DNA from: Bhargavaea beijingensis
Lineage (GTDB): Bacteria > Bacillota > Bacilli > Bacillales_A > Planococcaceae
DNA length: 64,000 nucleotides
NCBI RefSeq assembly: GCF_900101985.1
Contig: NZ_FNAR01000006.1
Location: forward strand, 62,001 to 126,000
Direction: 5' to 3'
Part shown: one piece after another, positions 36,042-47,000 of the stretch
How the letters are laid out: each line of letters begins with the position of its first letter
Position numbering within the stretch: the first letter of the stretch is position 1
The notes under the pieces: model-generated
The model's database searches: none
The model's input: only the letters and a program-made list of their open reading frames with translations
Told to the model about the DNA's origin: nothing
Translations under genes and position numbers: made by a program

Positions 36042-37496
36042 TTAGGCTTTAGGCTTGACTGCTTTTTCGTCTTGGGCCCGCTGTTTCCCTTTTCTCCAGA
36101 CCATGTAAATGAATCCGACGAACGTGGTGTAGACAAGGATTGCGGCAATGATATAAGGAATGTTGAGACCGGTGTCTTCTTCAACGATGAACAAGTCTGC
36201 CGTCTCCCTGTCGAGTACGAGGCGATACTCGCCGCTGTCTGCCTGGCTGACCAAGTTACTGTCGAACAGGGCCCGCAACTTTTTCCCTTCCCCGATTTCC
36301 TCTTCGGTCAGGTCGACACGCTGCGTTTCACTTGTGTTGTTGACTATGATGACCCATGTTTCATCTTTATTCCAGCGCTTGTAAGCAATCAGTCCGCCCT
36401 CGTTGTGGAGAAGCTTGAAATCGCCTGTGCGCAGCGCATCCGACTGGTTCCGGATGCTGTTCACATCGGCAATGTGTTCCTTCAGTTCCTCATCAGTCTT
36501 GAAATTGTGCAGGGGGTGCGTACCTGGGGCTTCCTTGCCCGTTACTGCAATTTCGGTGCCATATGTCATCACAGGCACGCCTGGCAGCGTAAAGAGTGCG
36601 GTCGCCGCAACCTTCCAACGGGTCGGCGGGAACATGTTCCGTTCCACCATCCCGGTCGTGAACCGGTCGGTGTTCAGGTCGTCGAAAGCCAGCATGGACG
36701 GAGGCTCCGTCAATTCGAGTTGATTGATTCCCGAAGAATCCGGATCCATTTCGACGAATGCCGATCGGAGTGCTTCCATGATATCCGGATTATCACTCAT
36801 ATCGAAATCGGCTTCTGACGGTGCAGACGAAAATACCATCAGCTCAGGGGATGTTTCTTTTAGCTCAGCGATCATCCTGTCAAGAAACGCAGTGTCAGCA
36901 TCGCCGAAATTTGTCAGCCGGATGCCGTCGACGCCTGTCTTTTCTGCAAACGAAACAGCCGCGTCGATCAGTGCATCCTGGACGTCTTGATTGCCGAGGT
37001 CCCAGTCGATTGTTTCTCCGTTTTCAGATGGCACGGCCCACCCGTTTTGGCCCGCAGCCCACTCATGATCGGGACTGACACCGCCCAGCGGAAAGTCCGC
37101 AAAGACTTTCATATCGGCTTCGTGATAAGCCGACAACATGTCTTTCAGTTCCCTGTCCGTACCAAAGCGGTCCTCAATGGTTCCGTAGCTGAGAACGGCA
37201 CTTCCGTCATAAGTAGCCGTCTCAAAAATAGGGCCGATCGAAACGGCCGTGAATCCCATGTCTTGAATATACGTCAACTTTTCCTGGAGACCGGCAAAGT
37301 CACCGCCGTTAAACCCGTAGTTGTCGGTCGCGTTTGCCCCTTGGTCATTTTCCGTCGCCCCATTGTAGAACCGGTCGACGAGGGTATCATAAATGCTTTC
37401 GTCCAGGACCGTCCGCTCCTCCGCAGAGGCCGCCGGAAAAGCGGCGGACCCGATCAGTAAAGCCGCACCGATTGCGGCAACTGTTTTCTTGATCAT
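36042..37496 (-). CDS. Membrane-anchored GH13 (alpha-amylase-like) protein, predicted inactive
   Basis: A 484-residue exported protein: signal peptide (1-25), a GH13 barrel (about 35-370), a beta domain, and a C-terminal transmembrane anchor at about 445-467 with a basic cytoplasmic tail. The GH13 fold is clear from YDTLVDRFYNG, GFTAVSIGPIFE and GVPVMTYGTEI (306-316). The catalytic regions are degenerate: region I reads DFPLGG (134-139) in place of D-x-x-x-NH, region II GIRLT (191-195) has T for the nucleophilic Asp, region III has SSAPSE (223-228) in place of the GE acid/base motif, and region IV has FDDLN (271-275) where NHD is expected. It should be inactive as a glycosidase and may bind glycan instead. 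Confidence 0.85.
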   Translation of the reverse strand: MIKKTVAAIGAALLIGSAAFPAASAEERTVLDESIYDTLVDRFYNGATENDQGANATDNYGFNGGDFAGLQEKLTYIQDMGFTAVSIGPIFETATYDGSAVLSYGTIEDRFGTDRELKDMLSAYHEADMKVFADFPLGGVSPDHEWAAGQNGWAVPSENGETIDWDLGNQDVQDALIDAAVSFAEKTGVDGIRLTNFGDADTAFLDRMIAELKETSPELMVFSSAPSEADFDMSDNPDIMEALRSAFVEMDPDSSGINQLELTEPPSMLAFDDLNTDRFTTGMVERNMFPPTRWKVAATALFTLPGVPVMTYGTEIAVTGKEAPGTHPLHNFKTDEELKEHIADVNSIRNQSDALRTGDFKLLHNEGGLIAYKRWNKDETWVIIVNNTSETQRVDLTEEEIGEGKKLRALFDSNLVSQADSGEYRLVLDRETADLFIVEEDTGLNIPYIIAAILVYTTFVGFIYMVWRKGKQRAQDEKAVKPKA

Positions 37497-37671
37497 TAAC
37501 TAGTCACTCCTCGCTCCATCAACCGTTATTTTATCACTCCATCCCTGGCCCGGCGACCCGTTTGGAAAACCGGAAGATGAAAACCCGGTGAAATGGGGCA
37601 AAACTGTGAAGTTGGCGGTTATGGAAGAGGGTAGGCTGACATTTATCAACTTTTCAACTGGAGTGAAGCAG
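37497..37671. other. Upstream region of the amylase-like gene
   Basis: About 175 bases with no gene, clear promoter or operator that I can support. Confidence 0.4.
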
Positions 37672-37717
37672 TAAAAAAAGCCGGAAACCGGTCCGAAGAC
37701 CCGTTTCCGGCTTTTTG
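37672..37717. terminator. Terminator after yisL
   Basis: AAAAAGCCGGAAAC and GTTTCCGGCTTTTT form a near-perfect stem around a short loop, symmetric in both directions. Confidence 0.9.
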
Positions 37718-37722
37718 TCCGA

Positions 37723-38094
37723 TCAGAAGAAGTCCATGCCGATTGGCAGGCTCAAACCGATGAACATCGTCGCCAGGAAGCTGATGAAGAACAGCACCCA
37801 GAAGACGGTGGTCGGCTTGTCTTTGTTCTGGCGGACAAGCACCATCTCCATGAATCCGACTGTCAAAACGCCAAGCAGGAACTTGACCCCGTACATGGCC
37901 GCGTCAGCGCTGGACCAAGTAAAGAACAGGAAGGCCCCGCTTATAATGACGAGGATGTAGAAGAGACGGAGAATCATATGGACGATTTTGCGTCCCTTGC
38001 TCCCTTTCGCCATGACCGCTGCAGCCAGGAAAAGAATGACCGCAACGACCCAAGTGAAGATGTGCAGATGTGTCGTATCCGTAAAGACGCCCAA
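37723..38094 (-). CDS. yisL: UPF0344 membrane protein YisL
   Basis: A 123-residue integral membrane protein with four predicted helices (about 9-29, 38-58, 66-85 and 96-116). It matches the UPF0344/YisL family of Bacillales in length and in segments such as HIFTWVVAVILF and VHMILRLFYILVIISG. The start is a TTG at 38094 with GAGGTGG 5 bases upstream. In B. subtilis yisL and yisK are adjacent, as here. No function is known. Confidence 0.88.
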   Translation of the reverse strand: MGVFTDTTHLHIFTWVVAVILFLAAAVMAKGSKGRKIVHMILRLFYILVIISGAFLFFTWSSADAAMYGVKFLLGVLTVGFMEMVLVRQNKDKPTTVFWVLFFISFLATMFIGLSLPIGMDFF

Positions 38095-38167
38095 CTATTC
38101 CACCTCATTTTCTATGATTGCCCTCTTTATCCTACCACAAGCTGCCACCGGCAATCACGTAGGATGG

Positions 38168-39070
38168 TCAGGAAAATGTGTTCGAAAGGGTGCCGATCCC
38201 CTCGATGGAGACCTTCACCGTATCGCCCGCCTTGAGATAGGACGGCGGATTCATCCCTTTTCCGACCCCTGATGGCGTCCCGGTCAGGATGATGTCACCA
38301 GGTTCAAGTGTGACGTAGAGGGAGACCTGTGCAATCAGTTCGTCAATCGGGAAAATCATCTCTTTCGTGTTGCCGTTCTGGCGGACTTCCCCATTGACCT
38401 TTGTCACAAGCGACAGGTTCTGGGGATCCGGTATCTCATCTTTCGTTACCAGGTAGGGGCCCAATGGACATGATTTGTCGAGGCTTTTACCCAGGAAGAA
38501 TTGCATGTGTGCAGCCTGGACATCGCGCGCGGTGATGTCATTGGCGATCGTATATCCAAAAATGTGATCGTAGGCAAGTGCCTTCCGGATATTCCGCCCG
38601 CCCTTTCCGATGACGATTGCCAGTTCCCCTTCGTAGTCCAGGCTTTCCGTGATGGTTTCATGGACCGGCAATTCCTCTTCATCTGCCGCAATGGCGGTCG
38701 GTGCCTTTGTAAAGACGACCAGTTTTTCCGGCGGGCGGTCGCCGCCCATCTCGGTTACGTGATCGGCATAGTTTTTCCCGATGCAGATGACGTTTTTCGG
38801 TGTTCGCGGAATCGGCGCTGTCCATTCGATTTGTCCGAATCCGCGCTTATAGGATTCCGGATTGTCTGAGGCTTCCGCCCGCTCGACCAGCCGTCGGATT
38901 CCTTCCACGAACTCATGGCCTTCTGCGATGCCGTCGATGATATGTGCCGGGAACGATTCCCCTTCACCCAGTGCTTGATGGATCGCCGTCAAATCCCAAA
39001 CAGCCTCCTCTTTTTTCACTTTGGGGCCGAAGCGCTGTTTCCCTTCAAAGCGGAACGATAACAATTTCAT
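38168..39070 (-). CDS. yisK: Fumarylacetoacetate hydrolase-family protein YisK
   Basis: A 300-residue FAH-superfamily enzyme. The metal site is built from E-x-E-type residues in SLDYEGELAIVIGKG and the downstream Asp in GYTIANDITARDVQ; GKNYADHVTEMG near residue 97 and the C-terminal ILTGTPSGVGKGM are hallmarks of the family. B. subtilis YisK has oxaloacetate decarboxylase activity and associates with the MreB-like protein Mbl, so an effect on cell-wall growth is known for the family; the activity here is inferred. GGAAAGGAT precedes the ATG. Confidence 0.9.
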   Translation of the reverse strand: MKLLSFRFEGKQRFGPKVKKEEAVWDLTAIHQALGEGESFPAHIIDGIAEGHEFVEGIRRLVERAEASDNPESYKRGFGQIEWTAPIPRTPKNVICIGKNYADHVTEMGGDRPPEKLVVFTKAPTAIAADEEELPVHETITESLDYEGELAIVIGKGGRNIRKALAYDHIFGYTIANDITARDVQAAHMQFFLGKSLDKSCPLGPYLVTKDEIPDPQNLSLVTKVNGEVRQNGNTKEMIFPIDELIAQVSLYVTLEPGDIILTGTPSGVGKGMNPPSYLKAGDTVKVSIEGIGTLSNTFS

Positions 39071-39149
39071 CTTGACGCCATCCTTTCCATTCTGGGTTGG
39101 TTGTACTTCATTAGTTACGACACATATCCGCGGAATCCTTTATATTTCG

Positions 39150-40316
39150 TCATTTCCCATAAGTCAGCCTGCGCCAGATCCGCTCGATAGGTCCCTGCCT
39201 GAATTTCTGGAAATAAAGGTCGGCGATGATGCACTGGACTGCAAAGATGGCCACGGCCAGCCAGGTTCCGAGTGATACCGGCACTTTTCCGTAATATCCG
39301 AGTCCATACGAATAGAAGATCAGGGTAGCGATGATTGACTGCGTGAGGTACACAGTCAGTGACATCCGTCCTGCGGATGCGACCGGATGGAACACTTTCC
39401 GGACGAGCCCCGACTGCAGGAGCAAAAGGACGAGTGCAACGTAGCCGGCAGTCAGGAGCGGGCCTCCGATCGAATCCTGCACCATCTGCGACGTGTAGGG
39501 CAGATCGGTGAAATACGGCAGCGCCTTCAGAGCAAGCCCGGCTGCCGTGAACAAAACAGCAGGGAGGATCCACTTTTTCCAGTTGTCAGAAGCCTTCTCG
39601 ATCAATCGAATCTTTCCTGCAGCCGCCCCGATCATGAATAGGGGCAGAATCATGAAAATCGCCATCGGAATCGATGCCGTATTCATAAACATCCAGTCTG
39701 CTGCACGCTGTGCAGTCACTTCTCCGAACGATCCGCCGGCATAGGCCTCGATGGATCGGTTGATGTTCGTGATATCGACATATGCCCCCATCATCCCATC
39801 GGGGTCCAACTTCTCCGCGAAGAAAGTGAGAAGCGTCAATAACCCCATCGGAACTATGTAGACAATTGCGCCAATCGCCGCGAGTACCGCTGCCGGCAGC
39901 CGGAGCATCCACATGAAGATCAACCCCATCAGGGCGTAAGTGATCAGAATATCACCAGGCCAGATGAGGAAGGCATGGATGATGCCGAACAGCAGGAGAA
40001 TGCCCATCCTTCTTGCTGCCGTAGGAACAAACGGCTTTCCGAGCCGGACGGCCTTTTCGTACTGCATGTTCATTCCGTAGCCAAACAGCATGGCAAACAG
40101 CGGATAAAAGCTGCTCTGGAACAGGATGTCCACCCACATGTGGGAGACCTCATCACTGAGTGAACGGAACCAGGTGAACGGATCGATATATACATATGGT
40201 GTGTGGAAAAACAGCATGTTCGCGACGAAGATGCCGAGCAGGGCGAAGCCCCTCAAATAATCAAGTGCGGCAATCCGTTCAGAAGATGCGGTCGGTTTCA
40301 GTTTCAGTGTCGGCAA
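39150..40316 (-). CDS. DUF418 family membrane protein (YeiB-like)
   Basis: A 388-residue polytopic membrane protein of the DUF418 group. The N-terminal RIAALDYLRGFALLGIFVANMLFF and the C-terminal DUF418 half (GRMSLTVYLTQSIIATLIFYSYGLG, then GPIERIWRRLTYG) are the typical signatures. About ten helices are predicted. It is distantly related to acyltransferase-3 proteins, but no activity is known. The start is a TTG at 40316 with GGGGGGAT 7 bases upstream, which makes the gene overlap the end of addA by 38 bases, an overlap long enough to suggest translational coupling. Confidence 0.88.
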   Translation of the reverse strand: MPTLKLKPTASSERIAALDYLRGFALLGIFVANMLFFHTPYVYIDPFTWFRSLSDEVSHMWVDILFQSSFYPLFAMLFGYGMNMQYEKAVRLGKPFVPTAARRMGILLLFGIIHAFLIWPGDILITYALMGLIFMWMLRLPAAVLAAIGAIVYIVPMGLLTLLTFFAEKLDPDGMMGAYVDITNINRSIEAYAGGSFGEVTAQRAADWMFMNTASIPMAIFMILPLFMIGAAAGKIRLIEKASDNWKKWILPAVLFTAAGLALKALPYFTDLPYTSQMVQDSIGGPLLTAGYVALVLLLLQSGLVRKVFHPVASAGRMSLTVYLTQSIIATLIFYSYGLGYYGKVPVSLGTWLAVAIFAVQCIIADLYFQKFRQGPIERIWRRLTYGK

Positions 40317-43300
40317 AATGATCCCCCCGGATGGTCAGTACCCGTTCTCCGTCAAACAGGTACAGAAGTTTTTCTTTGATGTTGATGCCTAGGATGTCGC
40401 CGATTGCCCGCGCGTAAAGCGAGAGTTGCACGCCGTAACGTTCGGCCATCGCGGCCTCGAGCGACTCCTCGGAGCGGAACATGCCGGTCCGGTCGGTTTT
40501 ATAGTCGAGCAGGACCCAGCCGTCTTTTTCACGGAACAGGCAGTCGGCGATCCCCTGCAGGATTTGCCGGTCGCCGTCTCCTGCATCAAGCCCGTATGTG
40601 AACGGCAATTCCCGGCGGACATCCGGTGATTTTCGGATGCGTTCGTAGATCGGCGTCCCGAAAAAGCGTGCGATCGCCGCCGCATCCACTTCCCTTGCCT
40701 CTTCGTCAGTGATGAGTTCCCGGCGTACGAGCCCGGTGATCAGGTTCTGCACATCCCGCACAGTCTGCGGACGGGTCAGGTCGATATGCTGCATAATCGT
40801 GTGCATCGCGGTCCCGATCTCCGCAGCCGTCAACGTCCGCTCCTGCATGAATTCAGGACGGTCGTGCATATACATCGGACGAATCTCATCGGAGCGGGTC
40901 ATGAACGGATCCGGCTCTTCCGCATTTTCCAGCAACCACATCCGTTTTACTTCGCTGACCGACTGTTTCGAGCGCTTTCCGACAGAAGCACTGTGCGGAT
41001 AAGAAGCTTCGAAGCGCCGGAGCACCTCTTCCTCCGCCTCGATTCCGGGCATCTTCTCCTCCCGCTCCGCACACGCGGCGATTTCCTCAGCTGACATGCT
41101 CTCTGCCGACAGATCTGAAGGACTGAGAAATTGGATCTTCCAGACAGATCCGTCATCAAGGAGCCGGCCGCCCGGAATCACGCCATGCTGGGCAAAAGCC
41201 CGGTGGCGTGCCACTGCCGGCCCGATCCAGTCCAGATAGCTTGCCGCACGCGAGCGGATATACTCAGGGAGCCGCCCGCCCGCAGCAAGCTGGCCTTCCT
41301 GCCACTTCATAATTGCCGCGTCGAGGTCCTTCACAGAGCCGATCAGATGAAGGGCCTCCTTGGCACGGGTCATGGCGACATAGAGGACCCGCATTTCCTC
41401 TGCCCGCATTTCGAGCTCCTTTTTTTCACGGATTGCAAGAAACGGAAGTGACGTGTACTGGATGCGGTTGTCCGGATCCACCGCCTTGACCGCGAGACCG
41501 AAGTGCTGGTCGAACAAATACGGTTCGTTAAAGTCCATCTTATTGAACTGCCGACCGACTCCCGCGACAAATACATGAGGAAACTCCAGTCCCTTTGACG
41601 CGTGGATCGTCATGATCCGGACGACGTCGTCCTGCTCGCCGACCGCTTTTGCCGTCCCCAAATCATCACCCCGCCGCCTCATTCTGTCGATAAAGCGGAG
41701 GAATCGGAACAGCCCCCTGAAGGACGTCCTTTCGTACTGGATCGCCCGGTCATGGAGGGCGCGCAGGTTGGCCTGGCGCTGTTTGCCGTTCGGCATGGCG
41801 CCGGCCATCTCGTAATAGTGGGTATCCAGGTACACCTGCCAGATCAGGTCTGCAAGGGACCCCCGGCGCGCCAGGTCCCGCCACTCTTCAAAATGGACAT
41901 AGAAACGGCGGATCTTTTCTTCCGTCCCAGCCGGTATGCCCGCGGAGACCCCGTTCCGTACGTATTGCTTAAGCGCCTCGTAGTATGGCTCATCAGGGGC
42001 CGCCAGGCGGATTTTCGCCAGTTCGTTTTCCCCTAGACCGATAAACGGCGCCCGGAGCACGGAAGCGAACGGGATGTCCTGATACGGATTGTCGATGACC
42101 CGGAGCGTGTTCAGCATGATCATCACTTCAATGGCGTCAAAATAGCCGCCGGACGTTTCCGCGTAGACCGGAATGCCCGCAAGCTTCAGCTCTTCCGCAA
42201 TCTCACCGGACCAGGTCATTGAACGCATGAGAATGACGATATCCCGGTAACGGAGCGGGCGTGTGCTGCCGGTCCACGGATCGGTCACCTGGGCGCCCGT
42301 CTCCATGAGCCGCCGGATTTCCCGGATGATGGCCCTCGCTTCCAGTTGTGGTTGCTTGAGTTCCTCGTCCGATCCTTTTGTCTCTTCCCCGTCATCTTCC
42401 TGGTCTTCATGGATGATCATCAGCGTAGCCGGATGCCCCGCTCCTTTATAAGGGGCACCGGGCTTGAGTGCTGCTGCTTCATCATAGTCGATTTCACCGA
42501 CACGGGCGCCCATCACCTGACGAAACACATAGTTCGTCGCATCAAGCACTTCCCTTCGGCTGCGGAAGTTGGCATTCAGGTCGATTTTCATGCCCGCGCC
42601 GTCCGCATCCCCGTTAAACTTCAGATACTTGTCGAGGAACAGCATCGGTTCGGCCAGGCGGAATCGGTAAATGGACTGCTTGACGTCGCCGACCATGAAC
42701 AGGTTGCCATCCTCATATTCACCGCTTTTGACAAGCGAGACAATAGTCTCCTGCAGGCGGTTTGTATCTTGGTATTCGTCGACCAGCACTTCCCGGAAAC
42801 GGTCCCGGAAATCTTGGGCGATCTCCGACGGTACCAGCTCGCCATCCCGCTCTTCCGACAAAATGGCGAGCGCCAAGTGCTCAAGATCGGAAAAATCGAC
42901 GATGCCACGGTTTCGTTTTACGTCGGCGTAACGTTCACCGAACCGGATTGTGAGTTCGACGAGCGTGTCCATCATCGGCGCCATGAGCCGCATCTCTTCC
43001 ATAAGGCGCGCCGGCGTGCGGACAAAAAAGGCTTCCTTCAGCCCGTTGACGAGTTTCTTGATGTCATTCCGCTTTTTCTTTGCCCGCTCCGCCAGCTCTT
43101 CATCACAGCTGTCTTTCCGGATCGTGCCGGCCTTGGCCCACTTGACGGCGGCAAAGGCATGGTAGGCATCTTTCCACGAGCCGCTTTCCATGATTCCGAG
43201 AAGCGACCCGATCAGCGCGCCGTCTTCTTCCGCGGTCGTCGCAAGGGGCGCCGGGCCGTCCGGCAGCCGGGCGATGCGGCCCACTTCCGCAGCCATCGAA

Positions 43301-44007
43301 GCCGCCTCTTCCAGCTGATGGCGGATCGCTTCTTTGAGCGGGACGATAAACGGCAGGCTGTCGATGTCCGCGTCCTGCGGGAGGTGATACTGACGCGGGA
43401 TGCCCCGCAGCCATTCCTCTGGCTTCGGATGCACGCGGGAATAGTCGTATAGCTTGTCGATCAGCACTTCAATCGCCTGGTCGTCCCGGTCGGATGTAAA
43501 GCTGTCCGCGAGGCGATACACCGGCTCCGGATTTTCGGAACCGTACGCCTCTTCAAGAACCCGGCTGACCACATCATCCCTGAGCAGGGCCGCCTCCGAG
43601 GTGTCCGCAATGCGGAATCCGGGGTCAATGTCCAGCACATAGGCATACTGACGGACGATATTCATACAAAACGAGTGAAGGGTCGAAATCTGTGCTTTAT
43701 TCAGGAGGCTGAGCTGGCGTCTGAGGCGGGAGGAAGACGGGTTCTTCTCGATCGCCTCCTCAAGCGCCGTCGCCATCCGATGGCGCATTTCCGCCGCAGC
43801 CGCATTCGTGAATGTCACGACGAGCAGTTCATCGACATCGATCGGGTCATCCGGGTCTGTCACCTTGCCGATCAGGCGGTTAATGAGGACAGCCGTCTTT
43901 CCCGAACCGGCCGCTGCCGAGACAAGCAGGTCGCTGCCCGAGGCATGGATGGCCCGCCACTGGGCATCCGTCCATGTCTCATCAGCGGGTTTCGCCGGTA
44001 TCTTCAT
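40279..44007 (-). CDS. addA: ATP-dependent helicase/nuclease subunit A (AddA)
   Basis: A 1242-residue UvrD/Rep-type helicase with a C-terminal RecB-family nuclease domain. Walker A is SAAAGSGKTAVL near the N-terminus, Walker B-type VDEYQDTN lies in the middle, motif VI is ALYVAMTRAKE-like VLYVAMTRAKEAL, and the nuclease core is LLDYKTDR near the C-terminus with the upstream IADCLF aspartate. With AddB it processes double-strand breaks to Chi-like sites for RecA loading. It starts inside the last codons of addB (26-base overlap) and is preceded by GGAGGTTAGGG. Confidence 0.96.
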   Translation of the reverse strand: MKIPAKPADETWTDAQWRAIHASGSDLLVSAAAGSGKTAVLINRLIGKVTDPDDPIDVDELLVVTFTNAAAAEMRHRMATALEEAIEKNPSSSRLRRQLSLLNKAQISTLHSFCMNIVRQYAYVLDIDPGFRIADTSEAALLRDDVVSRVLEEAYGSENPEPVYRLADSFTSDRDDQAIEVLIDKLYDYSRVHPKPEEWLRGIPRQYHLPQDADIDSLPFIVPLKEAIRHQLEEAASMAAEVGRIARLPDGPAPLATTAEEDGALIGSLLGIMESGSWKDAYHAFAAVKWAKAGTIRKDSCDEELAERAKKKRNDIKKLVNGLKEAFFVRTPARLMEEMRLMAPMMDTLVELTIRFGERYADVKRNRGIVDFSDLEHLALAILSEERDGELVPSEIAQDFRDRFREVLVDEYQDTNRLQETIVSLVKSGEYEDGNLFMVGDVKQSIYRFRLAEPMLFLDKYLKFNGDADGAGMKIDLNANFRSRREVLDATNYVFRQVMGARVGEIDYDEAAALKPGAPYKGAGHPATLMIIHEDQEDDGEETKGSDEELKQPQLEARAIIREIRRLMETGAQVTDPWTGSTRPLRYRDIVILMRSMTWSGEIAEELKLAGIPVYAETSGGYFDAIEVMIMLNTLRVIDNPYQDIPFASVLRAPFIGLGENELAKIRLAAPDEPYYEALKQYVRNGVSAGIPAGTEEKIRRFYVHFEEWRDLARRGSLADLIWQVYLDTHYYEMAGAMPNGKQRQANLRALHDRAIQYERTSFRGLFRFLRFIDRMRRRGDDLGTAKAVGEQDDVVRIMTIHASKGLEFPHVFVAGVGRQFNKMDFNEPYLFDQHFGLAVKAVDPDNRIQYTSLPFLAIREKKELEMRAEEMRVLYVAMTRAKEALHLIGSVKDLDAAIMKWQEGQLAAGGRLPEYIRSRAASYLDWIGPAVARHRAFAQHGVIPGGRLLDDGSVWKIQFLSPSDLSAESMSAEEIAACAEREEKMPGIEAEEEVLRRFEASYPHSASVGKRSKQSVSEVKRMWLLENAEEPDPFMTRSDEIRPMYMHDRPEFMQERTLTAAEIGTAMHTIMQHIDLTRPQTVRDVQNLITGLVRRELITDEEAREVDAAAIARFFGTPIYERIRKSPDVRRELPFTYGLDAGDGDRQILQGIADCLFREKDGWVLLDYKTDRTGMFRSEESLEAAMAERYGVQLSLYARAIGDILGINIKEKLLYLFDGERVLTIRGDHFADTETETDRIF

Positions 44008-47000
44008 CTTCCCTAACCTCCTTTTCCATCAATTTGATCGACTCTTCGGGAGTCAGCTGGCGCAACGCTTGGTAACGTTGAGCAGGATCTGAAGGGTCGA
44101 ACTGGCAGACAGACCGGTATGCGCACGTCTGGCACGGCATCCTGTCTTTCATCCGATATGGCAGAACGCGGGTGTCACCGTCAATCATGGAATCACCGGC
44201 CTGCCTGTGCTTGCGGCGAACGTATTCTCTCATAAGCGAGAGGCTTTCCGGGCCGAGCACTTTGGACGTCTTTGAAAATGTCCCGTTTTTGTTCATCCTC
44301 ACCGGCAAGGTTTCGGACGAGCCATCAAGGCTTTTATCCATCTCAAGCACAACATCGGGGTTGTCCAGGACATACCCCCTCATCCGATAGGACTTCATCG
44401 CCTCAGCCTCGACCTCCGCATCGTCCAGCACACCCGATTCTGCACGAAGCATCGGATTGTGCACATGGATGTACAGGACACCCGCAGGAAGTGCTTCTCT
44501 GCCGAACCACTCATTGGAATTGAGGAGCGCGACGTCCAGGTAAGTCAGCATCTGCAGCGACAGCCCATAATACACTTCCGCCAGATCCAGCGCCCTGGCC
44601 GATGATTTGTAGTCGACGACACGGATAAATGGCTTCCCGTCGACTTCCGCAGCATCCACCCGGTCGATCCGGCCCCTGAGCTGCATCATCCTTCCTCTCT
44701 TCAGGGGAACACGGAGAGGCGGGAATTTCTCGCCCGGACCGAACGCCGCTTCGATGGCCACAGGATTGAAACCGGAATGCCTGGCCTGTTTCGAGAGCCC
44801 GAGGAGCGTCCGCTGGATGATTCCCGTGATCTTCCGCTTGATATAGGCATATCGGCTGGAACTCAGCAGGATCTGATTGAAAAAGTATGGGCTGATCGAC
44901 TCTACTGCATCCCTGGCGAGTGTCAGGCATTCGGTCCGGCTGAGCGCGCCCCAAGACAATTTCCGCCGTCCGGTCTCATCGGAGATCCACTTTAGCGCTG
45001 CGTGGAACAGGTCGCCGAGTGCCGGCGGATCCAGCTTGAACTCACCGCGTTCGCGCAGTTTCAGCCCGAAGCTTGCATAATGCTGGAACGGACAGCTGAA
45101 ATACGACTCGACGCGCGAGACACTTGAGCCGATTTGCTCACCGTAAAGAGCGGCCGTGACAGACGGCTCAAGCCGCTCCGTCTCCCGTTTCCGAGTCGGG
45201 CGGAGCACCTTTCCGAAAATCATCGACCAGTACGGGTCATTCCGGTAATAGCCGATCGCCGTCCGCCACGGACCGGACAATTCACCATCGTTTTCCGCAA
45301 GCCGCAGTTGCGCAGATGCGTGCCTGAGGGTTGCCCTCGGATGACTAATGTACTCCTGCCAGCTTTCTTCCCCCGGAAGTTCCGCCGGATCATTGAGCAC
45401 ATCAGATTCGGCCACGTCAGGCAGGATCTGGCCGATGCGTTTCAGGTACAGGGATGGGATCAGCGCCTTCCCTTCCGCATCCGACGCGGGATAGGAAATA
45501 AACAATTTCGAGGAAGCGGTCGTGAATGCACGATACGCCATGTACATCTCATCCATGAGACGCATCTTCGTCGTGGGTGCCAGTTCAAATCCGATTTCCA
45601 TGAACCATTCCCGCTCTCGGTCAGACAAAAGCCCTTCCTGGTCGATCCGCTTCGGAAACACACCGTCATTGACGCCGATGATGAAGACAGCTTCCATATC
45701 CATCAGCCTTGAGATGTCGACAGTGGTCACTGTCACCTGATCGATCGACGGCGGGATACGGGCAAATTCGAGCGTATCAAACCCCTCATCGAGAATCCGG
45801 ATGAACTCCGCGAGCGGACCCTCCTTGTCGCCAAACATCAGGACAAACTGATCCAGCACTTCAATCCAGGAATTCCATGCCTGGTCATGTTCCGCTGCCT
45901 CGAACAGCCGGCCCGCTTCTTCCTCGCGCCGCCTCATGTCGACAATCTTATCGAATACATGCAGTTCCTCCATGAATGTGAAAAGGGTTGCCGCAATATC
46001 ACGCCCGGTCTTTCCCCTCCGCAGACGCGCCTCAAGGTTTGCGAGCGGCTCGCGGACGGCATCCCGGATCAGATGGATATCCTCCTGCATCGCCAGTTCT
46101 TCGTCCGTCTGCACGTTGCTGTGAAACTCAAGGCCGCGGTAACGCTTGACCTGCCAGCGTTTTTCATCGAACCAGCGCTCGCCGCGGATGCCGTTTGCCA
46201 GCACGTAATTCTCGAGCCTGTCCGCCCGATCCCGCCACTCCGAAAGATCCACGCCATGCGGAAAGAACAAATCGGTCTTGACAGCGCGGAAAATGTCCTC
46301 GTACTCCCACCCTTCCGCCACTGCCTCCAGCACCGAACGGCTGAACTCGATCAGCGGGTGATGCAACATCGGTTTTTTCCGGCTGATGAAGACGGGAATA
46401 TCATAAAGCGGGAATACCGTCTCGATCAGCTCGTCATACACTTCAGGCTGGCGATACAAAATCGCCATGTCCCGGTAGCGCATTCCGGACAACATGAGGT
46501 TCCGGATCCTCCTTGCCACGGCATGCACTTCCGCCCTGGCATCCGTTGCGCGGAGTAGTTCCACATCCCCTTCGGCGGACGCGGCCGGCGCGGGATATTG
46601 GTCAAATACCGATTCCAGGTGGGCGAGTGCCCTGCTTTTGAACCTGCGGGGCATGCCAAGGTGAATGGCTTCTTCCGTCTCCACTCCGTTCCGCTTGGCG
46701 GCATCCGCCAGCCTTGCGGCACTGCCTTGCGCATTAAAAAACAGCTGCGATCCGGTTGACTTTCCATATGGATCTTCCATTGGAAGGACGACCGTCACAC
46801 GTTTGGCGTGCTTCATGAGCTCTTCGACGATTTCCAGCTCTCTTGTCGTGAACGTCACGAAGCCATCCACATACACTTCAGCATCCCGGACCAGTTCTGA
46901 GTGCCGGATCTGGGAGGCCAAAAGCGCCAGATAGCCTTCGCTGTCCACGTAAGCCGTGCCGAGACGCTCTTCAATCTTGTTCATGAGCAATTCCAGGTCA

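Noticed and set aside
42346-43452. A 368-codon frame antisense to addA
   Set aside because: Long only because addA is GC-rich; the composition is not protein-like and addA motifs lie on the other strand.
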